DNA from: Halichondria panicea
Lineage: Eukaryota; Porifera; Demospongiae; Suberitida; Halichondriidae
Direction: 5' to 3'
NCBI RefSeq assembly: GCF_963675165.1
Contig: NC_087386.1
Location: 5,839,566 to 5,903,565 of the forward strand
DNA: 64,000 nucleotides
Numbering within the stretch: the stretch's first letter is position 1; each line of letters opens with the position of its first letter. The translations under genes and the position numbers were made by a program. Below the pieces are notes generated by a model. That model saw nothing but the letters and a program-made list of their open reading frames with translations, was not told the origin of the DNA and made no database searches. This document shows, piece by piece, positions 1-11,377 of the stretch.

Positions 1-22
1 GAAAGTAGGAGAACGAAACAAT
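1..22 (-). pseudogene. SLC27A-like exon fragment cut by window edge
   Basis: These bases match the 5' end of the SLC27A-like exons at 25573-25774 and 29438-29639, including the acceptor (CACAG read on the minus strand) and the first codons L-F-R-S-P. The rest of the exon lies outside the window, so its integrity cannot be judged. Confidence 0.6.
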
Positions 23-315
23 CTGTGAGAGAGAGGGACGGGATTAGTACACTCTGATACTCAAGATGTGTGTGTGTGAGGTATCTAGTGGTGGGGTAGC
101 TGAGATAATAAGGTGCAATTCTGTACACAATAATAACAGACTGAAATGATAAAATCCACAGATATATGCAGCTAGCTAGCTAGATGGCCGTTGAAAGGTA
201 CGTGACTTAGAAGATGTGACACCTCTGAGATCCAGACACATGAGAGTAGTGAGAATGATATCTTAGCCAGCTGATGGAGGTATCTATTGTAGGGTGGGAG
301 GGTACTCACACTCAC

Positions 316-365
316 CATGAATTGTGTTGCCTATACAGTAGGTCTTTAGATTCTCCATTCGCCAT
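316..365 (-). other. Small exon-like segment, copy 1 (unassigned)
   Basis: On the minus strand an ATG in good Kozak context (accATGg) opens a 16-codon reading frame beginning MANGESKDLLYRQ and ends at a GT donor. The same segment recurs at 26068-26117 and 29933-29982, each time just upstream (minus sense) of SLC27A-like exons. Joining it directly to the next SLC27A exon makes TG|A, a stop, so it is not a simple first exon. I do not recognise the peptide. Confidence 0.3.
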
Positions 366-430
366 GGTCCAAGACACATCATGCGGTAAAGATCATTAAG
401 CCTCTGAAATACACCGTGGTTACTGAATAC

Positions 431-554
431 CTAGATTGTTGTTGATTCTCAGTCACATCTTGAGGTAGGTTGCCATCACAATCTGCAATGTCTGTTCTTG
501 CTTTGGCCACTTGCAGTAGATAAGAGATGACAGCATGATGATCACATGACACAG
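431..554 (-). pseudogene. ACBD6: ACBD6-like ankyrin exon (last repeat), copy 1
   Basis: This 124-bp exon is bounded by CTACAG and GTATTC on the minus strand. It encodes an ankyrin helix pair with HHAVISYLLQ, then DIADCDGNLPQDVTE. That resembles the final ankyrin repeat of acyl-CoA-binding domain protein 6 (LLQ..ADP..D.DG.LPEEVT). Its phase fits the preceding ankyrin exon type at 28111-28230 (HY|AVSCDHH). It is an isolated exon here, with no neighbouring ACB domain, so it is probably a segmental-duplication remnant. Confidence 0.55.
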
Positions 555-579
555 CTGTAGAGGAAGTACGATCAATCAA

Positions 580-1165
580 CCAAAATTCCTTCTGAAATTA
601 TAATTATGTAAGTACAAAATTAAATTTACCGGAAGAGGACCCGGTGGATTACACATTCCCCCTCCCCACTAAACCATGTGTGATTACCATTCTGCTTTCC
701 CAGTGAAGTGACACCATCCATCTGATCTCTGGTTACAGCAGTCTCCTTCATTAGCCTGTATGCATGGAAGCAAAACAGTTAGAGAGTTGTTCATGTGTTG
801 TACCAAAACAGAAGATGACAAATCTGACATCTTCGGGTACAATAGTATGGTAATCACTGATCTAATTTAACACAATAGATACCGTACAGCGGGAAAATTT
901 CGTGACTATGTGGTACAGCAAAGAAAGTAGAGCTAAAAAGAAAGGGGGATCTGTATTACTAGAATATTTTATTGGCCTTTACAAATGAGCATACCCTTTG
1001 CTAGATCTAACTATTGCGTTCTGGCAAAGATAGCGTGTATTTACTTAGGTTTTGCGATTTTATTGTTGCGAATTGATAAACCCTCGCAAAGTTCGCATAA
1101 TTATGTTTGATGCTCACAAAACCTTAGTGATACAGAGAGTGTCTAGTGGGCAAGTAGTGGCTTAC
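580..1165. repeat. Non-coding duplicated intronic block
   Basis: No exon is visible. The block is repeated with small changes at about 26370-26967. It contains a short stretch beginning ATACCGTACAGC (880-920), related to MITE ends at 19.6 and 20.6 kb. It also contains a segment around 990-1120 with the phrase TTTTGCGATTTTATTGTTGC that recurs at 20440-20540 and 26800-26900, so it is an interspersed repeat. Confidence 0.6.
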
Positions 1166-2435
1166 CAAGGTTGTCCAGCTTAAAGTGCAGGCAGGGTGGT
1201 CCAGGCTCTCATAGTCCAGGCTCTCATAGTCCTCTGAACCCAAACACCTCGGTGTTCAGAATGTGCATAGGCAGATCTACAGTGGAGGGAAGGGGACAAT
1301 TCAAACTTGTTCTACATGTACATACATGTACCATAATAAAGTGCACAGGTCAGCAAATAATGTATTCAGTGCAAGCCTCGTACATATAGACAAGTTATCC
1401 CCTCCCTATGGACTGTACATGCACTGACTTACCTTTGCTGATCCATCAGAATCCGTAGTGTCCTGTTGTTCACCAGAAAGTTGTCACAGTCTAGCCGCTG
1501 GATAAACAACAATTGTATAGTTAATCTGAGCTAGATACTGTGGATACCAAAATTGCAATAACTAAAACTGTATCTACTACTGTCTTGGGCAGACTAACAG
1601 TGGTTGAAATAAAGAGGTGGCCTGCTAACACAGGTCCAAACACATGCTATGGAGACTTTGGGCCCCATTAACCTGGCTGTATTATAGAGGGTGGTCTGCT
1701 TACAGGGTGACCACTATAGACAGGTTTCACTGTATCATAATGGTACGTCTAGAGATAGCCTAGCTAGGTCGTTACAATAGATGGGCCGGGAACGAGGCTA
1801 GAGATGGTCACACTGATAACTCACAAAGAGGTAGTCTGCCCCTGAACGCCTGGCCGCCTCCAGACCTTCCTGTCTCAGCTGGGCAACATGGACGAACCTC
1901 TCGTCATGCTCCTCGAAGGGGTCAAGGTTCGGATACAGCCACTCGTCTGATGACTTCAAGTCCACCGATTTGTACAAGAGCTTAACGTTTTCTGCCCACT
2001 CAGCAAGTATTGCCGTGGTGTTGTCACCGTTATGGTCTGTTCTGATCCTACAGTGTAGTTAATGATATTCATAGGTGGGTGGGGCTGGTACAAACACAAT
2101 AAGGTTTTGTTTGCATGCAAGAAACAGAAATAGAAATTCTGCAAACTATTGCATCTGATATAGAGTAACATCTAATTATGATGCATAGTGGCAGGTGCAA
2201 CTTACCACAATGAAATCCTGTCTTTAGGATAGTCCAAGTTCTCCAGATAACCGAGAAAGTTGGGTAGCATGTGAGCTGAATTTCTAGCCAGAATAGCAAG
2301 GAAGACACTCGGCAGATCTTCAGCTGCTTCTAACGAGGAGTCTCCATTGTCCAACGTGTATACAGACGGTATGGCAGTCACTAGGAGAGCTATGCACACA
2401 GCAAGTGCAGTCCAGTGTATCGAGAGACTATTCAT
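1166..2435 (-). pseudogene. COLGALT: Procollagen galactosyltransferase-like 5' exons, broken copy 1
   Basis: The minus-strand exons are 2206-2435, 1825-2047, 1433-1497 and 1166-1276. The first encodes a signal peptide (hydrophobic ALAVCIALLVTAI), then the GT25-family start ARNSAHMLPNF and LDYPKDRISLW. The second encodes DHNGDNT and ADYLF, and the third DCDNFLVNNRTLRIL. The family transfers galactose to hydroxylysine of collagen in the ER. Exons 4 and 5 (present at 43.7-44.3 kb) are absent. The last exon has an 11-bp deletion after GFG/F and a 15-bp internal duplication, giving in-frame stops. The start is 244 bp from the kinase A ATG, head to head. Homology is clear, and the copy is almost certainly non-functional as assembled. 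Confidence 0.8.
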
Positions 2436-2678
2436 AGATGATCCGTGGAGCTGGGAATTTGATGGATATTTCTGACTGGTAATTATTTCACTGCTTCTGG
2501 AGCCTTACTCCTTCCTTAATCTACGCTCTCAGAGTCTGTGTGGCAGCCTCGCTTCTTTGATGGAGAACTGTGCTTCTTTATCTTGACAAGAGAAGGATGT
2601 TATTGCTAACTGCCATTCTTGGACATCTGAGCATGCGCAGTAAGCACGTGTCATGCCCCTTATATGTAAACTGTGCAA
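2436..2678. promoter_or_regulatory. Bidirectional promoter between COLGALT-like copy 1 and kinase A
   Basis: This 243-bp interval separates two divergent ATGs. It holds GCATGCGCAG at 2631-2640, an NRF1-like palindromic core, followed by GCACGTG. The same GCATGCGCAG stands at 46051-46060, in front of the paralogous pair C. A degraded form (GGCATGTGCAG) precedes gene B. The promoter role is inferred from position and conservation. Confidence 0.55.
2631..2640. promoter_or_regulatory. NRF1-like site GCATGCGCAG
   Basis: This near-palindromic GCATGCGC core lies 39 bp upstream of the kinase A ATG, in the shared divergent promoter. It is preserved at the same relative place before gene C. NRF1 sites are typical of animal bidirectional promoters. 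No binding data are available from sequence. Confidence 0.45.
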
Positions 2679-2683
2679 ATGGC

Positions 2684-2691
2684 TACAAGAT
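2684..2691. repeat. 8-bp target-site duplication, left copy
   Basis: TACAAGAT stands immediately before the left TIR and again immediately after the right TIR (11484-11491). Removing the element and one copy restores a kinase start in frame with genes B and C (MATRS-RSD against MATRSD). Confidence 0.95.
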
Positions 2692-2797
2692 ACAAGTGGC
2701 TAAATGCAGTACGTTAGCCTGTGTAGAAAGGGTTAAAATGACCGTGAATCTCATTATAATTGCACCGTAGCTAGCCTAGGGGGCGGCTAATAATAAT
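2692..2797 (+). repeat. Left terminal inverted repeat (106 bp)
   Basis: It is identical to the reverse complement of 11378-11483 over all 106 bases. After a small indel the match resumes in GTGTCGCGCAGTCCAGCG on the inner side, so the true inverted repeat extends into the arrays. Confidence 0.95.
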
Positions 2798-2825
2798 ATT
2801 ATCACGAATACGCTGTGTCGCGCAG

Positions 2826-3985
2826 TCCAGCGAGTCCTGGCCCTGAGGAGCCCTGAGGAGTCCTGGGAGTCTGGAGAGTCCTGCGAGTCCTGCGAGTCTG
2901 GAGAATCTGGAGAGTCCGGAGAGCCCTGAGAGTCCTGGGAGTCTGGAGAGTCCGGAGAGTCCTGAGAGTCTGGAGAGTCCTGAGAGTCTGGAGAGTCTAG
3001 CGAGTCCTGAGAGTCTGGAGAATCTGGAGATTCCTGAGAGTCTGGAGAGCCCTGGGAGTCTGGAGAGTCTGGCGAGTCCGGAGAGTCTGGAGAGCCCTGA
3101 GAGTCCTGAGAGTCTGGAGAGTCCTGCGAGTCTGGCAAGTCCTGAGAGTCTGGCGAGTCTGGAGAGCCCTGGGAGTCTGGAGAGTCTGGCGAGTCCTTAG
3201 AGTCCTGCGAGTCTGGAGAGTCCTGAGAGTCTGGCAAGTCCTGAGAGTCCTGAGAGTCTGGGAGTCCTGAGAGTCCGGAGAGCCCTGAGTGTCCTGAGAG
3301 TCCTGCGAGTCTGGAGAGTCCTGCGAGTCTAGCTATAGTCCGGAGAGTCTAGCGAGTCCTGAGAGTCCTGAGAGTCCCGAGAGTCTGGAGAGTCTAGCGA
3401 GTCCTGAGAGTCTGGAGAGTCTTGAGAGTCCTGAGAGTCTGGAGAGCCCTGGGAGTCTGAAGAGTCTGGCGAGTCCGGAGAGTCCGGAGAGTCTGGAGAG
3501 CCCTGAGAGTCCTGAGAGTCTGGAGAGTCCTGCGAGTCTGGCAAGTCCTGAGAGTCTGGCGAGTCTGGAGAGCCCTGGGAGTCTGGAGAGTCTGGCGAGT
3601 CCTGAGAGTCCTGCGAGTCTGGAGAGTCCTGAGAGTCTGGCAAGTCCTGAGAGTCCTGAGAGTCTGGGAGTCCTGAGAGTCCGGAGAGCCCTGAGTGTCC
3701 TGAGAGTCCTGCGAGTCTAGAGAGTCTGGAGAGTCCTGCGAGTCTGGAGAGTCTGGAGAGTCCTGCGAGTCTAGCTATAGTCCGGAGAGTCCTGAGAGTC
3801 CTGAGAGCCCTGAGAGTCCCGAGAGTCCCGAGAGTCCTGAGAGTCTGGAGAGTCTAGTGAGTCCGGAGAGTCTGGAGAGTCCTGAGAGTCTGGAGAGTCT
3901 GGAGAGTCCGGAGAGTCTGGAGAGTCCGGAGAGTCCGGAGAGTCTGGAGAGTCTGGAGAGTCTAGCGAGTCTGCTGAGTCGAGTT
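2826..3985. repeat. Left subterminal 9-bp tandem array
   Basis: About 1.15 kb of degenerate 9-mers such as GAGAGTCTG, GAGAGTCCT and GCGAGTCTG, in the region of 125 units. Blocks of several units are themselves repeated (for example around 3030-3290 and 3440-3700). Long open frames across it (Asp-Ser-Pro-Asp-Ser-Gln on the minus strand) follow from the 9-bp period and need not be genes. It probably serves as a transposase-binding platform. Confidence 0.9.
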
Positions 3986-4119
3986 AGTCTTATAATTAAA
4001 TTTGTCAATTCAATGCATGCATGGTAGAACGTAACGACAACAGATTGATTATAACAAAACAACACATTTCGTGCACTTATATATAATTTAGCGCACTGAA
4101 TAATATTCAACCAGTATTG

Positions 4120-7100
4120 TTAGTAAATATTGTTCCCCTTGCAAAGTCTTTTGGAAAAAGGAGGCACAATAGTCGAGGATCTTGTAGCACGTTTCTTGTC
4201 CCCATCATCGACAGATCCATCAGTAGATGTACCGTCTGTTTCAGTCAGTGATGTTGTTACAGTAGCATGTTTCTTGTCCCCATCGACAGCTTCTGTTTCA
4301 GTAGTTAAGCCTGGCCCACTGTTTTCCTCTTCCTCACTGCATGGAGTTTTTTCAGCCACTTCCAGCCCACACTTAATTACTTCAGCCAATGGAGTCTCAG
4401 GGTCGGTCACTGCGTGTGTACACAATGTTTATTCTGTGACACTGATACTATAAACAAAATAGGTAAAGACAAACTTACCCCTTCTAAGTACATCGTGAAG
4501 ATTTTTAGGAAGTTTGTTAAGAAAGATGTTGGCAGCTCTTACGCGATCACTTGTTTTCCTATTTATTAACGTCCCACTATGTTTGGTAGGATTCAGGAAA
4601 TCTTTGCTGTCCGTGCCTTTCCCCCACTCAAGTTGGTCGACAGCATTTCTAATTTCATCAAGGGAATGAGTAAATTTCAGCCCGTTGTGAGAAAGATGGA
4701 TTGCCACAACTTCTTGGTTGCTTACCATCAACCTTGTTCTGACAAAGGTGAGTACCTGTATATATATATGTATGTTACAGTGTATGCATATTATTATGTA
4801 AGAGTGCAAGCCATTCAGAGCACCAATATGAGTGGTTAGAAACACCTTTAATTAAGTAAACAGAAACCATGCAAGTGGAATTAGGTATCACCACAGCACA
4901 CTCAATTACTAACAGTATTATTACCTGTCTTATGACTTTTCCATTGCAGTACTCAAGCACTTCCCTGACTGTGTCAGTCACAACACTTTCAAGAGAACTA
5001 GTTTTGTCAGTACCTTCCTCAGTTGCAGTGCTATTTAGAGTTACACACGCCATTATTTCATTCTCCAGCTCATCCTTCCCACAGGCGCGTACCATCTTGA
5101 TTTCATGTATGGTTCAATAACAATCAACAAATGCGCACTAATTAATAAACTTACCTTGAATGTAAAGTAAAGAATAAGAGCCCAGCTTTGCGCTAGTCTG
5201 GGTTGTTCACTAAACTGAGGCAGCTGAAGGATCTGCTGCAAAATCCTCTCCACCTCTGCCTCTCCATCTTTTTCGAGGTCTTGTCTTAGAGAAATCACCC
5301 AGTGAAGAATGCCAGAAGGCGTTCCGTTAATGATTGAACTCTCTAAGTCACGTCTCGACTTTCTTTCCTCAACGGTAGAGGGACCAACTTTTGGCCTTCG
5401 GAAGGAAATTTCCACACATCTGCTCTTCACTCTGTGATTAAAGTTTAAAGTGCAGGTATAAATAGCTGTATATAATTATATGAAAATTGTGGTGTATAAC
5501 ATTCTAATTATGTACACACCTTGGATCATCCTTCAATTTGTCATTGGTTGCTATGACAGGTACAGACAGTGGAAGAAACGCACCACGACGCAAATTGGCT
5601 GTTTTAGCCGCTCCATGAAGGTCGACAATGAGCTTGACAACATCCAACTGCTTGCTGTGTGCAGTGGCCTCATCAATACCATATGGCATACACGAGAGGG
5701 CACTTCTTTCCATAAAATAAGCATTGGAACCTTCAACGTAAAAGGTATCTTTGGCCATCCCAAAAATACTCAGGGCAGCCTTTAGAGCAGTTGACTTGCC
5801 AGTCTCAGTTGGTCCGACAGCAAGCACAATTGGAAATCCTCCATACTTCGCAGCAATGTGGGTGTAGTGACAAGACATTATGGTTCCACCAAGAACAAGG
5901 AGAGCACGCGGATAATTGTGCTTGGTGGCTATCTGTAGGCCGTCGAGGAGATCCTTCAAAGGTTCCATTGAGCTGCTTTGGATGGAAAGTTTCGGCACAA
6001 GCTCATTGAAGCTGACTTTGTCACACTGTGCCATTATGCAATTGGGTGACCACACATAGGGACTTTCCGTTGCAGATATGCACTCTCCGTTAGACTTGAT
6101 ATGGATGTCATCACCAAACACCCATACATCGCTACCAGGCTGGCATCCTATAACGGTGGTTCCCTTGGAGATCTTAATTTCCGAAGCATGCTCTCGTTTG
6201 AGAAACTGGAGAAATCTGGTGAGTTCGGAGTCTGAAAAAGCACAGTTTAGTAGCATATTGCATTGGTAGCACGTCCTGCATGTGCTCTAAAACAATAATA
6301 TTTTTCTGCACACATGACAGTAGAAAAATGATGTGAGAAAACTATGCTCTGGTGATATCAGATATCCCACAGTCACAACTTCAGCCTATTGTTGGAACCA
6401 CAACTATACTTATTTGTGGGTTCCAAACTCTACATTTTTAATATCATTTATATAGGCACATGGCTGAGCTATAAGTCAGTGGAAAGTATGTTTTAATAAT
6501 TTTTATTGCACTATAATGGAAAATGGAAATACCCATGCAGTTGACCAGCTATAATTATACAAATCCCTCAAAGATAAAGTATGTATACATACAAGATGTA
6601 TGCAGTATATTATACAGATTGAGGTATTGCACACCCATGCACTTAACAAGCTACAAGGTGTGTCACATGTGCTGTAATTAACTGTATATAGTTAGAGGGA
6701 GGGTTAGATGTACCTGCTAACACCATCCATTTCGCGTTTCACTTCACAGTAAAACCCAGTCAATTCTCTCGCTTCCACTAGTGTCTTCAGCCTGATTGCA
6801 AAATCACACATGGCCTTATCTTCTCCTTTTGCTGATTTCCCAGCAGTTCCGAGTTCCCAATTAATAAAAAATTCTCCCTTTCCAGAATCCTGAAAGAATA
6901 TACATGCAGCACAATAATTAAACTGAATTTTCTCAAACTGCATGTGGCTTCAACAATTAATATGTGCAATGAAATGTGAGCTCTGCATGCTCACCTGTGA
7001 GCTTGTGGAATTAGAATCCCCGAAAATACTACTGCTGTCTCCATCAGTCTCTCGTGATGCACACATGGTTATATGGCACAATGATACAATGATGAGCTTG

Positions 7101-7132
7101 TTCTTCGAACTGGTTCTTCTTTGGAACAACAA
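4120..7132 (-). CDS. Transposon-encoded P-loop ATPase (seven exons)
   Basis: Exons I can join by GT-AG and phase are 6995-7132, 6714-6889, 5520-6275, 5155-5431, 4925-5095, 4479-4755 and 4120-4409, about 694 codons. The small introns are 59-105 bp. The third exon holds a Walker A (GPTETGKS, after GGFPIVLAV), followed by GIDEAT as a possible Walker B and VPVIATND as a sensor-like strand. The layout resembles DUF927/primase-helicase-type ATPases, but I cannot place it in a named family with confidence. The C-terminus is acidic and Ser/Thr-rich with KKRATRSS and SKRLCKG, possible nuclear signals. The start is uncertain: M at 7132 or at 7066. It is divergent from the transposase, with about 147 bp between. 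It may help target choice or strand transfer. Confidence 0.75.
6276..6713 (-). other. Longest intron of the ATPase gene
   Basis: This 438-bp AT-rich stretch sits between the second and third ATPase exons. Boundaries read GTACAT at the donor and CATGCAG at the acceptor on the minus strand, and they preserve phase (VSR|TCYQCN). I see no coding signal inside. Confidence 0.6.
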
Positions 7133-7278
7133 TTAGGTACTCGCAGCGAAATTAATACTTAATTGATGATTACGCGCATGTGCTGTACATAATTACAGTC
7201 TATAATAGCCTGAACAAGCGGGAGAAGTCTCAACAAAATCATAGTTTGCTCTGTGTATAATATTCTGGATTTGGCTCA
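7133..7278. promoter_or_regulatory. Internal bidirectional promoter of the transposon
   Basis: About 146 bp lie between the divergent ATPase and transposase starts. No other promoter-like interval exists between the two genes, so both are probably driven from here. I see no motif I can name. Confidence 0.4.
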
Positions 7279-9956
7279 ATGTCGCTCTATATTTGCAAGT
7301 CTTGCTCAAGCAGTTATGCACACAGCAGTAGTCTAGCTCGACATGTAAGGAAGCAACACAGAGAAAAGGCTCTAGGGAAGAGTCTAGATCTGACCCAAGA
7401 AATCTCTTCACAAGAAACATCAGAAATTGGATATATCTGCTGTATTACTTGTGACTCCAGGTTAGATCGATTGAATACTTAATGGCACATGATTACACAG
7501 ATCATGCAACTGCAACTTCCACATTATTATTAGTTTCTTTCTTACAGATTTCGTTTCGTACAAGAGTTAATCCAACATCTAACACAAGCTCACGAAACAA
7601 CTGTTTATACAGAGAAACATGAGTTTTCTGGCTTTTCAGAGTTTTTAAGATGGAAGGAGGGTGAAGAAACTCGAACCTGCACACAGTATGTGCAGCCGTG
7701 TGGATCCCGTGTCCGCTGTGGAGTACGTACTTGGTACTACTATTGTAACAGATCAGGAAAATCTAGATCAACCACAAAAGGCCTCAGAAATTCGAAGTTG
7801 CAGGGCTCGGAAAAATTAGGTGTCTACTGTACAGCTCACCTAATTGTAAGTCAGCACACAGGAGGAAATGTGCTGGTTAACTTTTGTTCCACGCATTATG
7901 GCCACACTCCAGAAGAAGATGTAATGCATTTACGACTCCCTAAGGACTTCAAGCTAGCTGTATTCAACAAACTGTTGCAAGGGGTGACGATAGATCGAAT
8001 TCTAGATGACATTAGAGACAGTGTCGATGAAGGTGGCCTGAAACGGTGTCATCATAGCACAAAAAAAGATATCCAGAATATCAAAAGAGTGTGCAATGTG
8101 GATGGAGTACAAAAGCACTCAAACGACTACACAAGTGTTGCTGCATGGGTCGAAGAGCTGAAAAGCATGGAATTTTGTCCAGTTATTGCTTTCAAACCGC
8201 AAGGGGTGTCTAGTGAAAGAGAAGGTGTGAAAGACAACGATTTTTTGTTGGCACTTCAAACCCAGTTTCAGCTCGAGATGATGAAAGCTTTTGGAGGAAA
8301 TGTAATTTGTGTAGATGCCACCCATTCAACTAATTATTACGAATACCTGCTGGTAACTGTTATGGTAGTTGACGATTTTGGGGAAGGAATTCCAGTTGCG
8401 TGGGCTATAACTACACGAGAAGACACTTGTATGCTGGCCTATTTTTTCCTAGAATTAAGGAAAAGAACTGGTCCCCTTTCCACACAAGTGTTCATGTCAG
8501 ATGATGCGACGCAGTACTGGAGTGCTTGGACAGCTGCGTACAGCAGTATCAACACCACAAAACTGCTGTGTGCCTGGCACGTAGATCGTGCTTGGAGAAA
8601 AGCTCTTAAGGAGCGTATTCCTCTCAATGAAAATCGAATTGACGTATATCACCATTTGAGAACTTTACTGACAGAACTGCAACCTGACAAATTCCGAAGT
8701 TTGTTGCAGAAATTTATCAAATTGTCACCCACAATTTTGCTCTTACTTTCAAAGAAATTACACGCCAAGGGTGGAAGAGTGGGCAACCTGTTACAGAATA
8801 GGCAAGTTTGTGAACACAAACATGTATTTGGAATCTTTTCATCGAGTACTGAAAATTGTGTATCTAGAAGGAAAGAAGAATCGACGACTTGATCAACTTA
8901 TACATATTCTTTTGAAGCTTGCTCGTAATAAGGCCTTTGAACAAGTACAAAAAGTTCATAAAGGGAAAACAACTTATCGTATTAATGAAATAAATCGAAG
9001 GCACAAAGAAAGTTCTAAGATGATTTCTGAAGGCTGTCATCTCCAATCGATTTCAAACAAAGAATGGAAGATAAGTTCTCAGACAACCTCCGGAAGAATG
9101 TACACTGTTCATTTGGAGAATCAGTCCTGTCCTTTCTCTTGCAAACTGAGGTGCGCAGCATGTGATGTATGCATCCACATGTACAATTGTTCATGTGTTG
9201 ACTCGGTTGTACATACTACAATATGTAAACACATCCATGCTACATGCTTTCTGGCCAAATCCACGAACAATGCAACAAGTGCATGCAGACTCAGCCACTG
9301 AAAGTCATTCTTTAACTACAGCTTCAGACAAAACGGATAGGTCAGAGATTTCTAATTCTATAGATGATTTATCAGGCTCAGACATTTCTCCTGAAATAAG
9401 CACTGAGGAATCGAGACAAAAAGCTATTTCCCTCATTAATGATCCTACACACTTAAGTACCATCCTCTCCAATGCTGGAGGTCAAATTGATATGCTGAAG
9501 AAAAGTGCATTTGATCATTTGCACCAGTTGCACACTCTACTCACATCTTCTGACAGTAATGATGCAGTTCGAAGTGTCACTGAGCATATCAAAAGCGGTA
9601 TTAATGTTCTTAAGGCATATGAAACAAGGAAAGAGCATCCCACCTTACCAATCAAAAGCCGTTCTTCACCTAATGCGCTTAATGAAACTCAAATCAGATT
9701 CCAGTCAATAAAGAACAAGAGGCCGCGACATACAGGGATTGCTAAACTGTCAGTTGCTGCTATGGCTAACTGTAAAGAAAATCTGTCTAAAGTGGACATT
9801 AATGTATGTGTTGTTTGCTACAAAGAAGATGACAGGCAATATGGTACATCTGATCGAGTTCATTGGGCTCAATGTTCGAAGTGCAATCTGTGGCTCCACA
9901 CTTTGTGTGGGAGACCTGTAAACGAAAACTCTTTTCTCTGTAACCTTTGTACATAG
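7279..9956 (+). pseudogene. C2H2-DDE-SWIM-PHD transposase with two frameshifts
   Basis: Exon 1 (7279-7460) and exon 2 (from 7548) are joined across an 87-bp GT-AG intron. The join completes a second C2H2 finger (CITCDSRF...H...H) after the first (CKSCSSSY...H...H). The RNase-H-like DDE core follows: D in CVDATHSTN (about residue 317), D in FMSDDATQYW (about 379), CAWH (about 402-405), and E in NTNMYLESFH. Next come a SWIM finger (C-S-C...C-K-H, 9188-9232), a linker, and a C-terminal C4HC3 PHD finger (about 9805-9955). The reading frame shifts near 8767-8771 (one surplus G in AAGGGTGG) and again between about 9240 and 9300. These are either mutations or base-calling errors. The core resembles MULE and vertebrate ZSWIM1/3 proteins. 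Confidence 0.85.
7461..7547 (+). other. Transposase intron 1 (87 bp)
   Basis: The donor is CCAG|GTTAGA and the acceptor TTCTTACAG|ATTTC. Splicing joins D-S-R to F-R-F and completes a second C2H2 zinc finger, which supports the intron strongly. Confidence 0.85.
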
Positions 9957-10091
9957 TAAATACATGTCTGAAAAAAAATAATAATATATCTTTTCTGATC
10001 AAAACCATTTATTATGAAATTATTATGTGCTTGTGATATACAATCATGATTAGAATTCATAGTACTCTACTCTATAGAGAACACTATAGCA

Positions 10092-11365
10092 GACTCTAGA
10101 CTTTCAGAACACGCTAAACTCTCTGGACTCTCATCATTATCTAGGACTTACCAGACTCTCAGGACTCTCAGGACTCGCTAGACTCTCCGGACTCTCAGGA
10201 CTCTCCGGACTCGCTAGACTCTCCAGACTTGCTAGACTCTCCAGACTCTCCGGATTCTCCAGACTCTCCGGACTCTCCGGACTCGCCAGACTCTTAGGAC
10301 TCGCCAGACTCTCAGGACTCGCCAGACTCTCCGGACTCGCTAGACTCTCCAGACTCTCCAGACTCTCAGGACTCTCAGGACTCCCTGGACTCTCAGGACT
10401 CCCTGGACTCTCCAGACTCTCCAGACTCTCAAACTCTCAGGACTCTCCAGACTCTCCAGTCTCTCAGGACTCGCTAGACTCTCAGGACTCTCAAGACTCT
10501 CCAGACTCTCAGGGCTCGCTAGACTCCAGACTCTCCAGACTCTCAGGACTCGCCAGACTCTCAGGACTCTCCGGACTCGCCAGACTCTCAGGACTCGCTA
10601 GACTCTCAGGACTCGCCAGACTCTCAGGACTCTTAGGACTCGCCAGACTCTCAGGACTCGTCAGACTCTCCGGACTCCCTAGACTCTCCAGGCTCTCCAG
10701 ACTCTCGTGACTCGCTAGACTTTCAGGACTCTCAAGACTCTCCAGTCTCTCAGGACTCGCTAGACTCTCAGGACTCTCAAGACTCTCAGGGCTCGCTACA
10801 CTCTCCAGACTCTCAGGACTCTCAAGACTCTCCAGACTCTCAGGACTCGCTAGACTCCAGACTCTCCAGACTCTCAGGACTCTCAAGACTCTCAGGGCTC
10901 GCTAGACTCTCCAGACTCTCAGGACTCTCCAGACTCTCCAGTCTCTCAGGACTCGCTAGACTCTCAGGACTCTCAAGACTCTCCAGTCTCTCAGGACTCG
11001 CTAGACTCTCAGGACTCTCAAGACTCTCAGGGCTCTCCAGACTCCATCCAGACTCTCAGGACTCTCAAGACTCTCAGGGCTCGCTAGACTCTCCAGACAC
11101 TCCAGACTCTCAGGACTCGCCAGACTCGCAGGACTCTCCAGACTCTCAGGGCTCGCTAGACTCTCCAGACTCTCCAAACTCTCCAGTCTCTCAGGACTCG
11201 CAAGACTCTCAGGGCTCTCAGGGCTCTCCAGACTCCATCCAGACTCTCAGGACTCTCAAGACTCTCAGGGCTCGCTAGACTCTCCAGACTCTCAGGACTC
11301 TCAGGACTTGCCAGACTCGCAGGTCTCTTAAGACTCTCCAGACTCTCCAGACTCGCTGGACTGCG
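10092..11365. repeat. Right subterminal 9-bp tandem array
   Basis: This is the mirror image of the left array: pyrimidine-rich on the plus strand, with units such as CTCTCAGGA, CTCTCCAGA and CTCGCTAGA. It is about 1.27 kb and is followed directly by CGCTGGACTGCGCGACAC, the complement of the left inner end. It makes the effective inverted repeat more than 1 kb long. Confidence 0.9.
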
Positions 11366-11377
11366 CGACACATTATA

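Noticed and set aside
2776-3643. Minus-strand open frames of Asp-Ser-Pro-Asp-Ser-Gln repeats
   Set aside because: The 9-bp tandem repeat is a multiple of three with no stop in that frame, so long open frames arise automatically. They lie in transposon subterminal arrays, the opposite array gives similar frames, and no domain or start context supports them.
4130-4839. Plus-strand open frames opposite the ATPase exons
   Set aside because: They are antisense shadows. The minus-strand exons splice in phase over seven exons and contain the ATPase motifs.
10509-11371. Minus-strand open frames rich in Ser-Leu-Glu-Ser-Pro
   Set aside because: Same cause as the left array: a 9-bp period. They are inside the right subterminal array.
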